Shown: positions 9,961 through 20,956, counted from the stretch's first letter. The stretch is 64,000 bases of DNA from Heligmosomoides polygyrus polygyrus (GCA_947396885.1 OX377202.1:29131407-29195406), one strand, 5' to 3'. Numbers and translations are program-made. The notes: generated from the sequence alone by a model not told the origin.

Positions 9961-10550
9961 ATTTTTAGTTACAAGGATAGATTCCATTATTTTCATCTGT
10001 TGCACGTTGCAGCTCAAAGAATTATGCATTGCTTTAGATGATACTTCATACATTATACAATTACTCTATATAATTTTTCTATATACTAACTTACACATGC
10101 GGCCTTTCTTCTTTCGTTTAAAAATTACTTCACGGGCCCTGGGTTAGCAATTCCCAACTTGCGCACTTAGGACTATGGTATACTCCCGCGGCAGTGTCCG
10201 CCGACGGATGAGATGGCTGATACACTTCCCGCCTGCGGGACGGCAGCTGTCCCGCGGTGCAGCGCTTTCCATTTCGAATTTATTTCTCCTGTATCTTCTG
10301 TATTGTACTTTCAATACTACATCTCTGACTCTCCTGCGTTAACTCTTACGTATAGTCTTTTGTCAACCTTTTAATTTACTTTCCAGTTCTAAGCCTCACT
10401 GCGACACGGTCTGTCATTAGGACATGCATTAGAGAAGGATAGAGGTTAGCTGACAAGATTCTTTATTCGCCTCCTCCCTTAATAAGGATTACAAGAAAGT
10501 GGATAATTCTAGTTTTGTTTTCGTATAAGGGCCAGTGCAGAACTGAAGCC
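9961..10550. other. No gene seen; small GC hairpins near 10230
   Basis: The stretch around 10225-10265 contains CCCGCCTGCGGG and GGGACGGCAGCTGTCCC, two small inverted repeats. Otherwise nothing recognised. Confidence 0.5.
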
Positions 10551-11223
10551 GGCACTAGTGTACTTAACGTACCGCACTAAATCTTGTTTAAAATATGCCT
10601 ATCAGGGGTAATCTGCCATGGGAAGAACGAATATCATAGTCGTTTTTTGCGGAAATGCCTTATGAGCCCGCTATATTAAGTTCGAATCGCCCAAGGCCTT
10701 GCGAAATAGCGCACACTGGTAAGAGACGCATAGACTCCGCCCCCTAACAGCACGCATTCGCGGATTTGCGACTAGATACACACAGCGAATGTAGATTCAG
10801 TATTATCTCCTCGTTTCGATTGCAGATTCGGCTCTTATTTTCCTCCGAATTGGGCAAGGGAGAGAACCGTAGGATGAAGGCAATTTTAACACAGGCTAGT
10901 GGACCCACACCCTCCGCGTCAGCAGAGGAGAGCACAGAACAGCTTTCATGGCTTTTTGAGATTTCAAGGCTTCTGCCCCTGGCTAAGCTCTACTGCATAC
11001 TAGAGACGGCGAAATAGTGCGCATCGGTAGAAGGCGCACACTCTGCGTCTCTTACTAGCATGCGCTATTTCGCAAGGCCTTAGGCGATTCGAGCTTAATA
11101 GAGCGGGCTTATACGACGTTTCCGCAAAAATCGACTATGATATTCGTTCTTCCCATGACAGATTACCCCTAATAGACATATTTTGAACAAGGTTTAGTGC
11201 GGTACACTAAGTACACTAGTACC
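10551..11223. mobile_element. Foldback element with ~190-bp arms
   Basis: Bases 10551-10740 recur in reverse complement at about 11032-11223. Shared blocks include ACTAGTGTACTTA, GTACCGCACTAAA, GGAAGAACGAATATCATAGT, AAGGCCTTGCGAAATAGCGC and TAAGAGACGCA. The similarity is high, so this copy is fairly young or has been homogenised. The central part (10741-11031) has short overlapping frames on both strands but no transposase signature, and it carries a further partial copy of the GAAATAG(T/C)GCGCA motif. It is probably a non-autonomous DNA element. Confidence 0.85.
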
Positions 11224-11441
11224 CTGAAGCTAAACTGTTTCAGCTCTTTTTTTATAGTTGTGCTGAAGTGCTAATAAGGTATTCAATACCGATGTGTATT
11301 TTATAACTTATGTAGCAATTGTACTATTTACAATTCTTTACTATTTACGTCAGTTAGGTATTGTTAGTTCCATAATTGCGTTTCATTAATTTCTGCATTG
11401 GCCAATGTATGGCACTTCTGTCTCGAATTTACTTCTATCTA
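11224..11441. other. Spacer, nothing recognised
   Basis: AT-rich sequence between two inverted-repeat elements. Confidence 0.5.
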
Positions 11442-12346
11442 TAGTCCCTTCCCGTTAAAGCGCCTCCGGATAAGACGCGACTCTCGATATAACGTAGATT
11501 TTCTAAGGCCAGGTCACTTTGCCTTTACGCCAATACAAATCAACTCTCGTTAGGACGTGTCGGATAAAATGCTACTTATAGCGCGGTTTTGAGAGGAACT
11601 CTGCGTTCAAAATGTCCCGCTATAACGCGACCCCGGCTCAGTTTCGGTCCCACACAGACAGGTGTGGATTAAAGCTCAGATTATTCAAAACAATATCCTA
11701 CACATTTCTTTTAAGCCTAGAGCAGCTGGTATAAAAGTTATTATATATCTTTCATATGATGTTTTGTTGCGATCAGAACTCTCGCGCCATGTAGGACTTG
11801 TAAATGCACCCTCTGCCTTCTGTGCAGGATTAAAGCAACGGTGCTGTTTATCACACGCAACATCCTGATATCGTGAAAAGCGCTGAGACGCTACTGCGAA
11901 GAGGATATGGCGGATACGGCGCGCAATTTAACAGCACTGACAGCGTGCTAACATCCTGCGTGGATAATGGAGTGCGGTTTCATGTCCTGCCTGGCGCGAG
12001 TTTTGATGGCGGCAAAAATATTGTAGCATCAGGTTACACAGCCTTGTTGTCGATCACTTTTTTTCTCTGGAACTGCTATTCCTCACACATATCTGTCATA
12101 CTTATTCGTATGATTGAGAGTATTTTTGAGGACAGGACATTAATAATCTGATGATGTTTTTTGAATTCACATTCTCCTCGTGGTCGCATATTTCATTACT
12201 GTAACCATATTTAGCCATGGTGTGCGATTCTAAATAAATCTACGCGTAAGACAGTCTAAGAAGTTCAGCTCCGGTTGGGAAGCGACTCCCGTTATAACGC
12301 GGATTGTCACCGGTCTCTTCAAACACGTTATAACAAGAGGGAACTG
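11442..12346. mobile_element. Pogo/Tigger-like non-autonomous element
   Basis: The left end TAGTCCCTTCCCGTTAAAGC, followed by ACTCTCGATATAACG, resembles the reverse complement of the right end, which reads CAGTTCCCTCTTGTTATAAC and later CGCGTTATAACGGGAGTC. Ends with CTCGTTATAACG-like motifs are typical of pogo/Tigger elements in many animals. The 0.9 kb between them has two short frames (11662-11868, 11873-12151) that match no pogo transposase I know, so it would be non-autonomous. Further TATAACGCG motifs are present inside both ends. Confidence 0.55.
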
Positions 12347-12382
12347 CATTAAAAAAAATTTCAACAGTTCGTTATACACTAC

Positions 12383-12424
12383 AGCCAAGAAAACAACTTA
12401 CTGTTGTAAGTTGTTTTCTTGGCT
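12383..12424. repeat. Perfect 19-bp inverted repeat with 4-nt loop
   Basis: AGCCAAGAAAACAACTTAC at 12383-12401 is followed by TGTT and then its exact reverse complement at 12406-12424. Pairing continues imperfectly outwards. Confidence 0.9.
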
Positions 12425-12485
12425 ATAATAAGTTTGTTCATATGAGTTGCGTTGTTTGGTATTTTTGGGTGAATGAACAACACTA

Positions 12486-12544
12486 TTTACTCCCGCGCAC
12501 AGCTTTAATCAACACTGCTGGTTAAAGCTGTGCGCAGGAATAAA
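12486..12544. repeat. 23-bp inverted repeat with 13-nt loop
   Basis: The arms are TTTACTCCCGCGCACAGCTT plus TAA (12486-12508) and TTAAAGCTGTGCGCAGGAAT plus AAA (12522-12544), nearly perfect. It lies 60 bp from the 12383-12424 hairpin. Confidence 0.85.
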
Positions 12545-13622
12545 TTGATGAATCGTCTGATACTACAATTAATGCGAAAACGAGATTACGGGGAATAAAA
12601 GGACTTGACCAGGAGTAAAAGGAATCGGCGGAGTGACGTTCTACCCTCCGTCCTTTAAGCAGAGGCGTGGCAAATGCCTGCGTCTCCACTATCTCGTAAG
12701 GCAGCCGCTGGACTCTCGAGCAAGCCAAGGGGGTTGGGGTGGGCGAGGCAGAACGCTCGTCCCCCAAAGGAATCGGCGTCGATCAGATATCGGCCTGCTG
12801 GTAGATTAGACACGTCTCCCAAAGCGCACTAGTCGCAAATGCGTTAAGCGTCATTTTGTTCGCATATGAAACAGTAAGAGGATCGCTATGTACTGTAATT
12901 TATGGGAAATCTGAAATAGGCCGATGAACGCCTCGAGTGTGATGAAAGGGTGCCACTGCAATTACAACGATGAATTTCCTGGTAAATTCTAGCATCCCAC
13001 TAACCTGAAACTTGTTGTTTACGCTTTCACGTAAAGCGGTGCAATCGAGTAGTTGACAGGCGGAGTTTAAGTGAAAAGCGTAAAGTCGATTGGGGAGAAA
13101 TGAGTCCGGAATTGCACCCGAAATTCCTTTACTGTTCAAAAGGTCCCGTTTATACTTCGACGCCGAGCGGCGCGCTGTCACGTGTTATGACTGCATTGAT
13201 CGAGCAACGCGATCGATCAATTTAGCCGCTATCGTTGCCTCTTTGTTTTTGTATATAGCTGCACTTTTTCGTCTTTAGGTATGCTCAAAACGCGGTAAAG
13301 TGAGCATTCTGAACTTGGGTAGAAACAATTACAATCAAGCCCACCACACGACTGCAGGCATCTTGTGTGTTGGGATGATGATTTCCTCTCCCAAGATCAG
13401 GAACGACGCTAGAACTATTAACATTCGTGCATTTTTTGCTTGGACATGAACACACATAGGGACAGCGGTTATGTTAATAACAATCAAGGAGACCGACCGC
13501 ATGAAGTATACAGTTTCTGCATCGCAGTGTAAATACAAGCCTTAAAAGTGTATTATTTTTATTCGCATCAGGCGGCGAGTATTCGGGATTAAAAGTTGCT
13601 GATGCGCAAATCCGTTATGACA
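12545..13622. other. About 1 kb with nothing recognised
   Basis: Overlapping chance frames on both strands (for example around 12900-13280 and 13335-13538) without domain signatures. Confidence 0.5.
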
Positions 13623-14845
13623 CAGGGTGTCCTAAAAGATGTTACCACTGTTTGAAAGGTGATAACCTAGCATGCAGTAAAGGTACTGAAGAGAATAAGG
13701 GAACATACGAAAGCTAAAGAAAATGGAAATTTTCCGACATCTGAGGGATAGCGCAATGCACTCGTCTGAATTCTAGCATTTTGCACTCGATTGATTGTGT
13801 TTACTTAAATATTTATTGTAACTTCTTTTTGAATGGGCCGTATTGATTAATTTCTGCTTCTTTTAAGGTTTGAAACTTAATAACACATTATGTCTAGCAA
13901 AAAATGTAAGGTGTTTAAAAAATGCAGGTTCTACTTGAAAGGTTTAGCATTTCTGCCAAGGAAGCTTTGGAAGATGTTTGAGACTCATGAAGGCACAGAT
14001 TCACGAGATTTCTGTGGCATGCAAATGGTTAAGATTGCCCTCGCCCGGAACCTTGCATTTCAGACTCGATTGATTATGCATGGGTGACGCGAGTGGTGCT
14101 TTGGATAAGTAGTCACTGAATCGCGTCTGCACTTCGACGATGTTTCCGAACTCCAACAGCACTTCAGGATAAACTTCTACTCGAAGGAAAGCCTAGAGCC
14201 GACCATGACTCTTGCTATGGGCTCAGATGTGTAGAGCGCGTTATTAGAGCAATAGCCAGATCGATAAATTGTGAATCAATAAACTCACATTTCACGTGTC
14301 CTTCACGTGATGTCAAGTTCTAAGCATTAAAAGAAGCACAGTGCAATTTGATGTGGCCAAGTAGTAACAAGACTGTAACACGTATTTAGCCCATGCACAA
14401 CCAATCGAGTCTAAAATGTAAGGTTTCAGACGGGTGCAAGGTGCAATCTTGACCATTTAAACGTCACAGAATCTTTACTTTCCTGTGCTTTCATGAGTCT
14501 CGAACAGCTCCAAAAGCTTCTGTAGCAGCAATGTTAAAACCGTTCAAATAGAATCTGCATTTTTTGCGAGACATGTGTTTTAAGTTTGAAACCCTAAAAG
14601 AAGCACAAATTAATCAAAAGCACCATTTAAGGAGAAAATACAACAAGTATTCAAGTAAAACACAATCAATCGAGTGCAAAATGCAAGAATTCAGACGAGG
14701 CGCAACCCCTACCGCTCATATGTCGGAAAATTTCCATTTTCTTAAGCTTTCATATGAGCCAGTATATTTAATTTCTATAGTATCTTTACTGTGAGCAAAG
14801 TTACCACCTTTCAAACAGTGCTTACATTTTTTTTGTGACACCCTG
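13623..14845. mobile_element. Long foldback element, arms ~460 bp, loop ~300 bp
   Basis: It starts CAGGGTGTC (13623) and ends GACACCCTG (14837-14845). The arms pair along their whole length. ACTGTTTGAAAGGTG lies near both ends, AAAATGGAAATTTTCCGACA at 13720-13739 recurs in reverse at 14719-14738, TTTTGCACTCGATTGATTGT is present in both, and GAGACTCATGA and CGATTG(A/G)TT are present in both inner arms. The unpaired centre is about 14087-14385. Short frames inside (13890-14087, 14564-14794) are arm sequence, not genes. The terminal motif matches the ends of the mariner at 18557, so a mariner-family transposase may have moved it. Confidence 0.88.
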
Positions 14846-14999
14846 TATGTTATCACAAAAAATGATACCTTGCACATTCTCAAACAATTTTGCGTTAATA
14901 ACCGTCCAGGAGCAGAGCACGAACTGTGTATAAACGGAGGTTACGCCCACTCCTGCACAATAGCCTCACGTGGTCGCAGCTAATAGCTCCGTGCTGCAA

Positions 15000-15290
15000 C
15001 GGGACCACGTGCTGCTATTGTGCTGCGGAGTGATCACAATAGCAGGGCTTGGAAGTACAATAGCAGCATGTGCTGCTATTGTGGTTTTAGGAGGGCGACA
15101 GGTTCGTTCTCCAGAAGCACGATAGCAGCACGTGCTGCTGTCGGCTCCAGCTGCTGCTTCTGTGGAGCTGCAGCTGGCGCGCTCTGCCATGGGTGGACGG
15201 GCGAGCGCAAGCAGCGCGTATCACGACCACAATGCTATTGTGCTGCTCTGGCCGCAGCTGGCGAATTTGTGGAGCAGCAGTAGGATGTGA
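15000..15290 (+). repeat. Cluster of GCTGCTATTGTG palindromes
   Basis: The motif GCTGCTATTGTG and its reverse complement alternate. ACAATAGCAGCA, TG, TGCTGCTATTGT at 15057-15082 is a perfect palindrome with a 2-nt centre, and AGCAGCACGTGCTGCT at 15124-15139 is a perfect 16-bp palindrome. Frames on both strands (15020-15283, 14966-15190, 15087-15302) are products of this low-complexity sequence and are not called as genes. Confidence 0.8.
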
Positions 15291-15300
15291 AGGAGGAACC

Positions 15301-15355
15301 ATTTTGACGTTATGAAAGGCGTGGAAGGGATTTTGACGTTATGAAGGGCGTGTTT
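15301..15355 (+). repeat. Two-copy 23-bp direct repeat
   Basis: ATTTTGACGTTATGAAAGGC plus GTG is followed, after six bases, by ATTTTGACGTTATGAAGGGC plus GTG. Confidence 0.85.
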
Positions 15356-15435
15356 TACGCAAACTTTACTTTCTGTCTATGTCCCAGGTTATATGGATGA
15401 GAACGATAAGCCGCGGAGTTTGCTTGAAGTTATAG

Positions 15436-15700
15436 AGTGCACACTGTTTTAGGAGCCACAGGCTCTGTAGAAGTCATGGGTTCTTCCTGGATTACCAGAG
15501 GTATGGGGCTAACCGGACAGCTTATTCTACACTTTGCAGCAGTTAAGAACTCTAATTCTCTGATACCTCTGTGGGAGCCTTCCTTCGTTTTAGTAAAACG
15601 TTCAAATTTCCATCTATTTGTAGGTAGACCAGTATTGATGATCAGTACATTATCTCGTTCCGCTGGAAGGTGGCGTCCCATTGCACGATTCCTCATGAAA
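15436..15700 (-). pseudogene. BEL/Pao retrotransposon integrase C-terminal tail
   Basis: The minus-strand frame contains RDNVLIINTGLPTNRWKF, then EGSHRGIRELEFLTAAK and ISCPVSPIPLVIQEEP. This fits the C-terminal domain downstream of the BEL/Pao integrase (a GDVVLI.. LPR..W..GRI pattern, then R.VEL.T, then RPV..L.PLE). In an intact element it would be the end of pol, which inserts the DNA copy. Only this fragment is visible. No integrase core, reverse transcriptase or LTR was recognised next to it, so it is a remnant. Confidence 0.65.
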
Positions 15701-18556
15701 TGCTCAGCAGTTTTTCAGACTCCTACACCTTAGGCAATCTCACGGATTGTTTGCGTGAAATTAGCTTCCAGGAGCGCCTTCAAATCGCTTTGTAAGCCTG
15801 CCTTCTATGTACTGTTGGGTGTAGGAAAGGCTTAGGCACAGAAGAGCATTACCTACTCTCTGAAAAGAATACACTTGTTGCTTACTCGGAAAGATTGCTA
15901 ACAAGGTAAGATGGTAAAATAGTGTTTAATGAAGCTGTCTTCATATTAAACAGGTTATTATGACAAACGTTCTCATGTGTTTCTCTTAGATTGAAGATGA
16001 GCTGGGTTAGTAGATAAAAGAAAACAATCCCTGCACATCGTGAAGCACTGCTCGAGTTCGATTATCGAAGAATCTTGGTATGGCGTTGCTAAACGGTTAG
16101 TATGTTCTTGTTATAGCCGTTGACCAAGATTGTTGTCCACTTTTTAATTCGGCTTACGTTTCGGCTAGTTTACCTTCGTCAAGTCCAGCAATAGTCGGAA
16201 ACATCTAGAACACCATCAGTCCAAACATCATTTCATAGCATATTGTAGTAATTTCAACAAAATAAAGGCATCACACCCGACACCACAGTTTTAATTGGAC
16301 GACTAACCTTCGAGGTATATGCCGAAAAGACCACCGGACGTAGACGTAGACGTGGCTGAATGAGATTCATCCCGGAGACTACCCCACTTATTCACCCTGC
16401 GGATAAGATCATGAAGATCGAGACGCACTGGAACTCTGCGAATGGTGCCAGCTCTTCTGCTACAGCCAGGATACCGCCCTCCTTCTGACTGAACCGAGGA
16501 CCCATAGCTGCAATGCAAAGCGCTTTTAATGTCCTATGCGCCGAAATTTATTTATTTATTCAAGATGTAGACAATGAGTTTTCGCGCTACAAACTAACAG
16601 AAAAGAATCCAACAGGAACAACTAAAATGCTCAAACAACTCAACAAGACGTATAAGCCTCAACTGCATTTTCGCACCGCTGTAACTTAGTCTCTTCATGA
16701 GGTACACCGCTGTGCTTTAATACTTCAAGTTGCCTGCGCTGCCTACAAAACCCTTGAGTTGCAGCCAGAAAAATTAACACTTGACAGAGCATGCCCACGC
16801 GTGCAATTTGCGAACAGTCGCTCCACTCGATTTTTTTGGTTCGATCCTATATGCATGGTTCACGGCGCACTACAGTCTCGTCGCCGAGGTAGAGTACAGC
16901 CATTGTTGTTTAGAGGGGCAGGAAGTCTGACAAAATCCTCTAAACGGTTCAAAATAGTCTCGAAGGCTTTACAGCTTCCAGTAAGGGAGAGAGAAGCGAA
17001 GTGAACATGCTTCCGCCCACTCGATAGATAGGTTCGATCCCATATGCATTGTGAACGGCGCAGTCTCGGAGCGTTCCTGGTATGACAGAGCACTGGCGAC
17101 GTACGCCATGCTTGAGGTACTCCGAAAACTTGCAAGTCCTGGGAAATAAGCTTCTTCAATCGCGAAGAGCTTGCTCCAGCCATTATTTGGTCACCCACAG
17201 CGAAATGGGGTGGTCGAGTAAAGATATATATATATATATATATATATACGTTTAGGTAGATCTCAAGAAGACGAATCGAACAGTGCCAACCGTTTCTCAA
17301 AAAACAAAACCTAAAAATGGAAGAATGTGAGCAAGCGACGGTTTGCTACGGACAACTCGTCGTCGGTCGCAATGGAGCACGATTTTGAAAGTAAAATTGA
17401 AATTATTTAGGGAAATTCATTCGGTGAAACTTTGAAGTTTTTACATTGCTTATGCTATCTGATAGAGCTTGAGCTGCTGAACACGTGCTTACCGTGTCTC
17501 AGAGAACGTTTTGGAGGCTTGAGGTAGTCCAAGACTTGTTCTGAGACACTTTGAACGCATGAAAGCAAGCAAGCGTGTGCGTGCAATGACCGCTCGCTGC
17601 GTAGTGGCAGAGGAATAATGGCGATCTGGGACCGGATTCATCAGCGACTTACAGCACTTTATAGGAGAAAATACAGCCGAAATCCCTACTAGCTCGGCGA
17701 AATGCTCCACCTTATCGCGATACTTACTCTGTTAAATTGCTGTATGTCGTTGATAAATCCGGCCCCTGAAGGCGCTGGCTACTGAACGTTTTTGCGAGGC
17801 TGAGTTGCTGTCATGAAGCTCTCATCCCCCAGCCCTCCAGTGCTTGTAGATATTGTAGAAATGCTATTCAGATATGCGAAAATTGACGAATGCGGGCTTG
17901 AAGCCACGGGACAGTCACATGTTATCTCCACTCCCCCGCGAATACACGTTAGTATATTTATCCGATCATACACTTTACATAGAGTACGCTCAAAACTGAA
18001 CATACAAAGGATATATTAGAATGCTATACGGTTTCCGAGAGTGGAAGACTCCTGACGCCTTATTTATGTATTTAGAACACATTAAACCGCTCGCATTTTC
18101 GTGTTAGTCAAATGCAGATAGAGTTGCTACATGCAAAGGGCGCTATCCTTGAATCGTCCGTACCAGTGGGTGCTTCTTTTGCAATAGAACTCGTCGAAAC
18201 TTCGGAACACGGGAGCACCATCTTCCCATACGGAGCCGACAAGTTGACTAAAGCTAGCGGAGAGGGTGTAAGTCTGTGAACACCCAGGTCATACTTATCG
18301 TTAGTTCCCATGAAGAGAAGGATGGTTTATTTTTAATCGAGAAGAAGAAAATATGAGGCAGGAAAGCACTTCCAACCGATAAGCAACAATCAAACACATG
18401 AAGTAGTCAACGCCAATGATAAAGCCTTAAAAGAGAGGAAGGTAGTGAACAATATAATGACTAAAACGGGGTAGCACGTAGCAGTTAGAAGTTGCAAAAC
18501 AAGGAGAACTGGAAACATGGCGAAGAAGTGAGAATGACAAGCAGTAAAGAGAACTA
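15701..18556. other. About 2.8 kb without a recognised gene
   Basis: Contains a TTTATTTATTTATT run near 16550, possibly the reverse complement of a retroposon tail. It also contains two copies of a ~50-bp block (16818-16875 and 17013-17065, sharing CACTCGAT, GGTTCGATCC and ATATGCAT), a TA microsatellite, and scattered chance frames such as 16860-17300 and 17779-18003. Confidence 0.5.
17224..17248 (+). repeat. AT dinucleotide microsatellite
   Basis: Uninterrupted alternating A and T, about 12 units. Confidence 0.95.
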
Positions 18557-19678
18557 TCAGGGTGTCCGGAAAATTTTGATAATTCTGATGCATCAAAATG
18601 GAGTAACATGTCTTCTGAAGGTTCTGCGTGCGTTACATCATGTTACTAAACCCACTTGTAGATCATAGCGTCCTGATCTAAACTCCAATCAATACAGTCG
18701 CCTTGTCCCCTAGATTACGAAAATCCGTCAGTCTTTTCGATCGATTGGCCAAAGGAGACTTCTCTCCCGACGATGCTGCTCCCGTTGTCCTCAATCGAGA
18801 CGTATAACGGTCGTCCTTGCGTCTGTTCGAGCTAATCCGGAGTCTGTACGACATATAGGGAGGAAGACGGGCACTCCTAAACCTGCCGTCCATGATATCC
18901 TGACTCGATCCGGTCTTGTGGCGAAGCGTCCTCATAGCGTACCTCACGATCTTACAGCCACCGCGCAAAACACACGTGTGAAGGTCTGATTTCTTTACTC
19001 TTCTTTTACCGAACGAAGGCGTGGACTGAGACATATGGCCATGGATAAGAAGTGGATAACGTACACCAACCCAGATAGGAAGCTACAGTGGCTGCCTCGG
19101 GATAAAGACCCACAGCCCATCCCAAAGAGAGATATCCACGGCAAGAAGCACCTGCTCTCTTTGTACTACTGTAGCAAGGGTGTCGTTTACTACGAGGTTC
19201 TTCCGGCTGGGCACTCGATTGTCGCCAACATCGACTCCTCACAACTGGTAGAGAAGTCTATGTTGCCCGTTGACCACATATACAAGGGCAAGATTCATCT
19301 TCTGATGGATAATGTGAGGCCTCACTTCGCAAACACTACCCAAAGCCAGCTAAGGAAGCAGAACATCGTGTGGCTACCCCATCCAGTTTACTCCCCGAAG
19401 CTCTCTCCTTGTGATTTCCACGCTTTCCGCAGTCTCAAGCACTGCTGCCTTGGACGGCAGTTTTACAACAACGACGCCATCGCGCCCGCAGTCGACGAAT
19501 GGGCAGCGTCACACCCTGCTTCTTTCTGGACAGAACCATTTGTATCCATGCCCGAACGACGGAGGAAGGTTGTGGCCACCGAGGGATCATGCATTGTTGT
19601 TTGACTAACCTTTTGTTCAGTTGGAGTTTGGATACAATTAAAGTTCTGAATTGTCTCAAAACTTTCCGGACACCCTAA
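18557..19678 (+). mobile_element. Full-length dead mariner element with both ends
   Basis: The left end TCAGGGTGTCCGGAAAATTT matches the reverse complement of the right end, TTAGGGTGTCCGGAAAGTTT. Both are flanked by TA (18555-18556 and 19679-19680), the mariner target site. Length is 1122 bp, in the usual mariner range. The transposase inside is on the plus strand and broken. Confidence 0.92.
18850..19604 (+). pseudogene. Mariner transposase, broken (DD34D)
   Basis: Cut-and-paste transposase of the mariner family. The C-terminal catalytic half is open from 19035 to 19604. The first aspartate is in MDKKWITYTN (usual DEKW), the second in LLMDNVRPHFAN (usual HDNARPH), and the third in SPKLSPCDFHAF. 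I count 34 residues between the second and third, as in mariners. Upstream, in another frame, the helix-turn-helix part reads RKTGTPKPAVHDILTRSGLV and then AKRPHSVPHDLT (about 18850-18965), cut by a stop after TRVKV near 18985. So at least one frameshift or stop separates the DNA-binding and catalytic halves, and the element could not move itself. Confidence 0.9.
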
Positions 19679-19870
19679 TATATGATAGTAAGAGTACAGT
19701 TCTTCGGCAAAATATGATTACCGGAATAGGAGATGGCGCAATATATTCCGTATTCAATTTGCATGAAACGCTGAGATGCTGATGACAGTGGCAGAAGGAT
19801 TGCCAAAATAAGGAGCTGGGTAACAAATTAGAGGCTGGCGTCTTTCAATCGCCACACTTCACGCTTTCAA

Positions 19871-20956
19871 CAGGGTGCGGCAAAATAACGGAGTTAAAGT
19901 TTAATGTGTCCTGGCGCGAAAGTGCTCCACCCCAAGTCAGAATTTTTTGTGGCACTGAATCCGCCGTGTTCTTGGTCTAAGGTAGTACGAAGCAGCGTTG
20001 GTCGGATACTTTACGCATGGACGTGAAGGTAACTGCCGTCTACCTTGACCAAGCGCAGGATCGGGAAAGGTGGCGTCACGACACCAGAAGAGCGGTTTCA
20101 CGACGGAGCGGGACAAACGCTGAAGAAGAAGAAGAATTCGCCGTGTTTTTGGAGCTGGTGGTATTTTGCTCGCTTATTTTATATGATGATTGAGAATGTT
20201 GATGATGAATGATGAAAATTCTCCTATTCTGACTCCTCATCATCAAGGAAAGCATTAGCGAGAAGTTGACAGTGTAGCTCAACAGTCACTGTTTCAATTC
20301 TAGTGAGCGGTTGATCATGAAGCTACTTGTCCAAGATGAGGAAGAAAGTGTACCGTCAACATTCCAAGAAACCGCAAAGGTCAACCAAAATCCGATGGTC
20401 TCCATGAGAAAGGTCGATCGTGAAATCGGAGTCAACAACGATTGCATCACTGATGCATCGAGTTGCAAAAAGTAGCTCAGTCTCAAACCTTACAAACTTA
20501 CAAACTTGCGGCGGTGCACAACTCAAACATGGAAATAATTGTCTTCACAGATGAGATTATTCACTGTGGAAATAAGCGTACAACAGTCAAAGCGCCAGTA
20601 TCTGGTCAGCAGTAACCTGCGGACGCTCCGCCAATGTCTCTTACTGGAAACACATACCTGCACTGCGGAACACATTGTTTTGTTGCTTTTGGATGCTAGG
20701 ACATGTGCTCAACAGAACAAAAGTTTGAAGTTGCCGAAGCAATGGCTTCGTCGGGAATGATTTCATGGGACGCTTGAGACTGCGTATCCGTGCAACGGCG
20801 TCAATTCGCACCTGACTAAGTACAAAAGTACAGTTACTGACTAAGTACAAGTTACAAAAGGCTTCTGCTCACGTTGTTTACTGTTGTTTTTTATATTTGT
20901 TCGTTTTAATAAATATTATATAAAAATGTTTAGCTCCGTTATTTTGTCGCTCCCTG
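19871..20956 (+). mobile_element. Dead maT-like Tc1/mariner element
   Basis: The left end CAGGGTGCGGCAAAATAACG, then GAGTTAAA, matches the reverse complement of the right end, CAGGGAGCGACAAAATAACG, then GAGCTAAA. Inside, the plus strand carries scraps of a maT-type transposase. PMVSMRKVDREIGVNND (near 20400) is the helix-turn-helix stretch, followed by SLKPYK, then VFTDE with FTVE in a shifted frame (near 20545-20575) around the first catalytic aspartate, and QQSKRQYLVSS. The later catalytic residues are not visible, and the region after 20640 looks shortened. Many stops. Confidence 0.75.

Noticed and set aside
14966..15302. Three overlapping frames rich in Ala, Ser and Cys
   Set aside because: They are translations of the GCTGCTATTGTG palindrome cluster on both strands; no domain.
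17224..17248. AT repeat as a regulatory element
   Set aside because: A plain dinucleotide microsatellite with no gene nearby.
19006..19242. Minus-strand 78-codon frame
   Set aside because: Antisense shadow of the mariner transposase, which has clear catalytic motifs on the plus strand.
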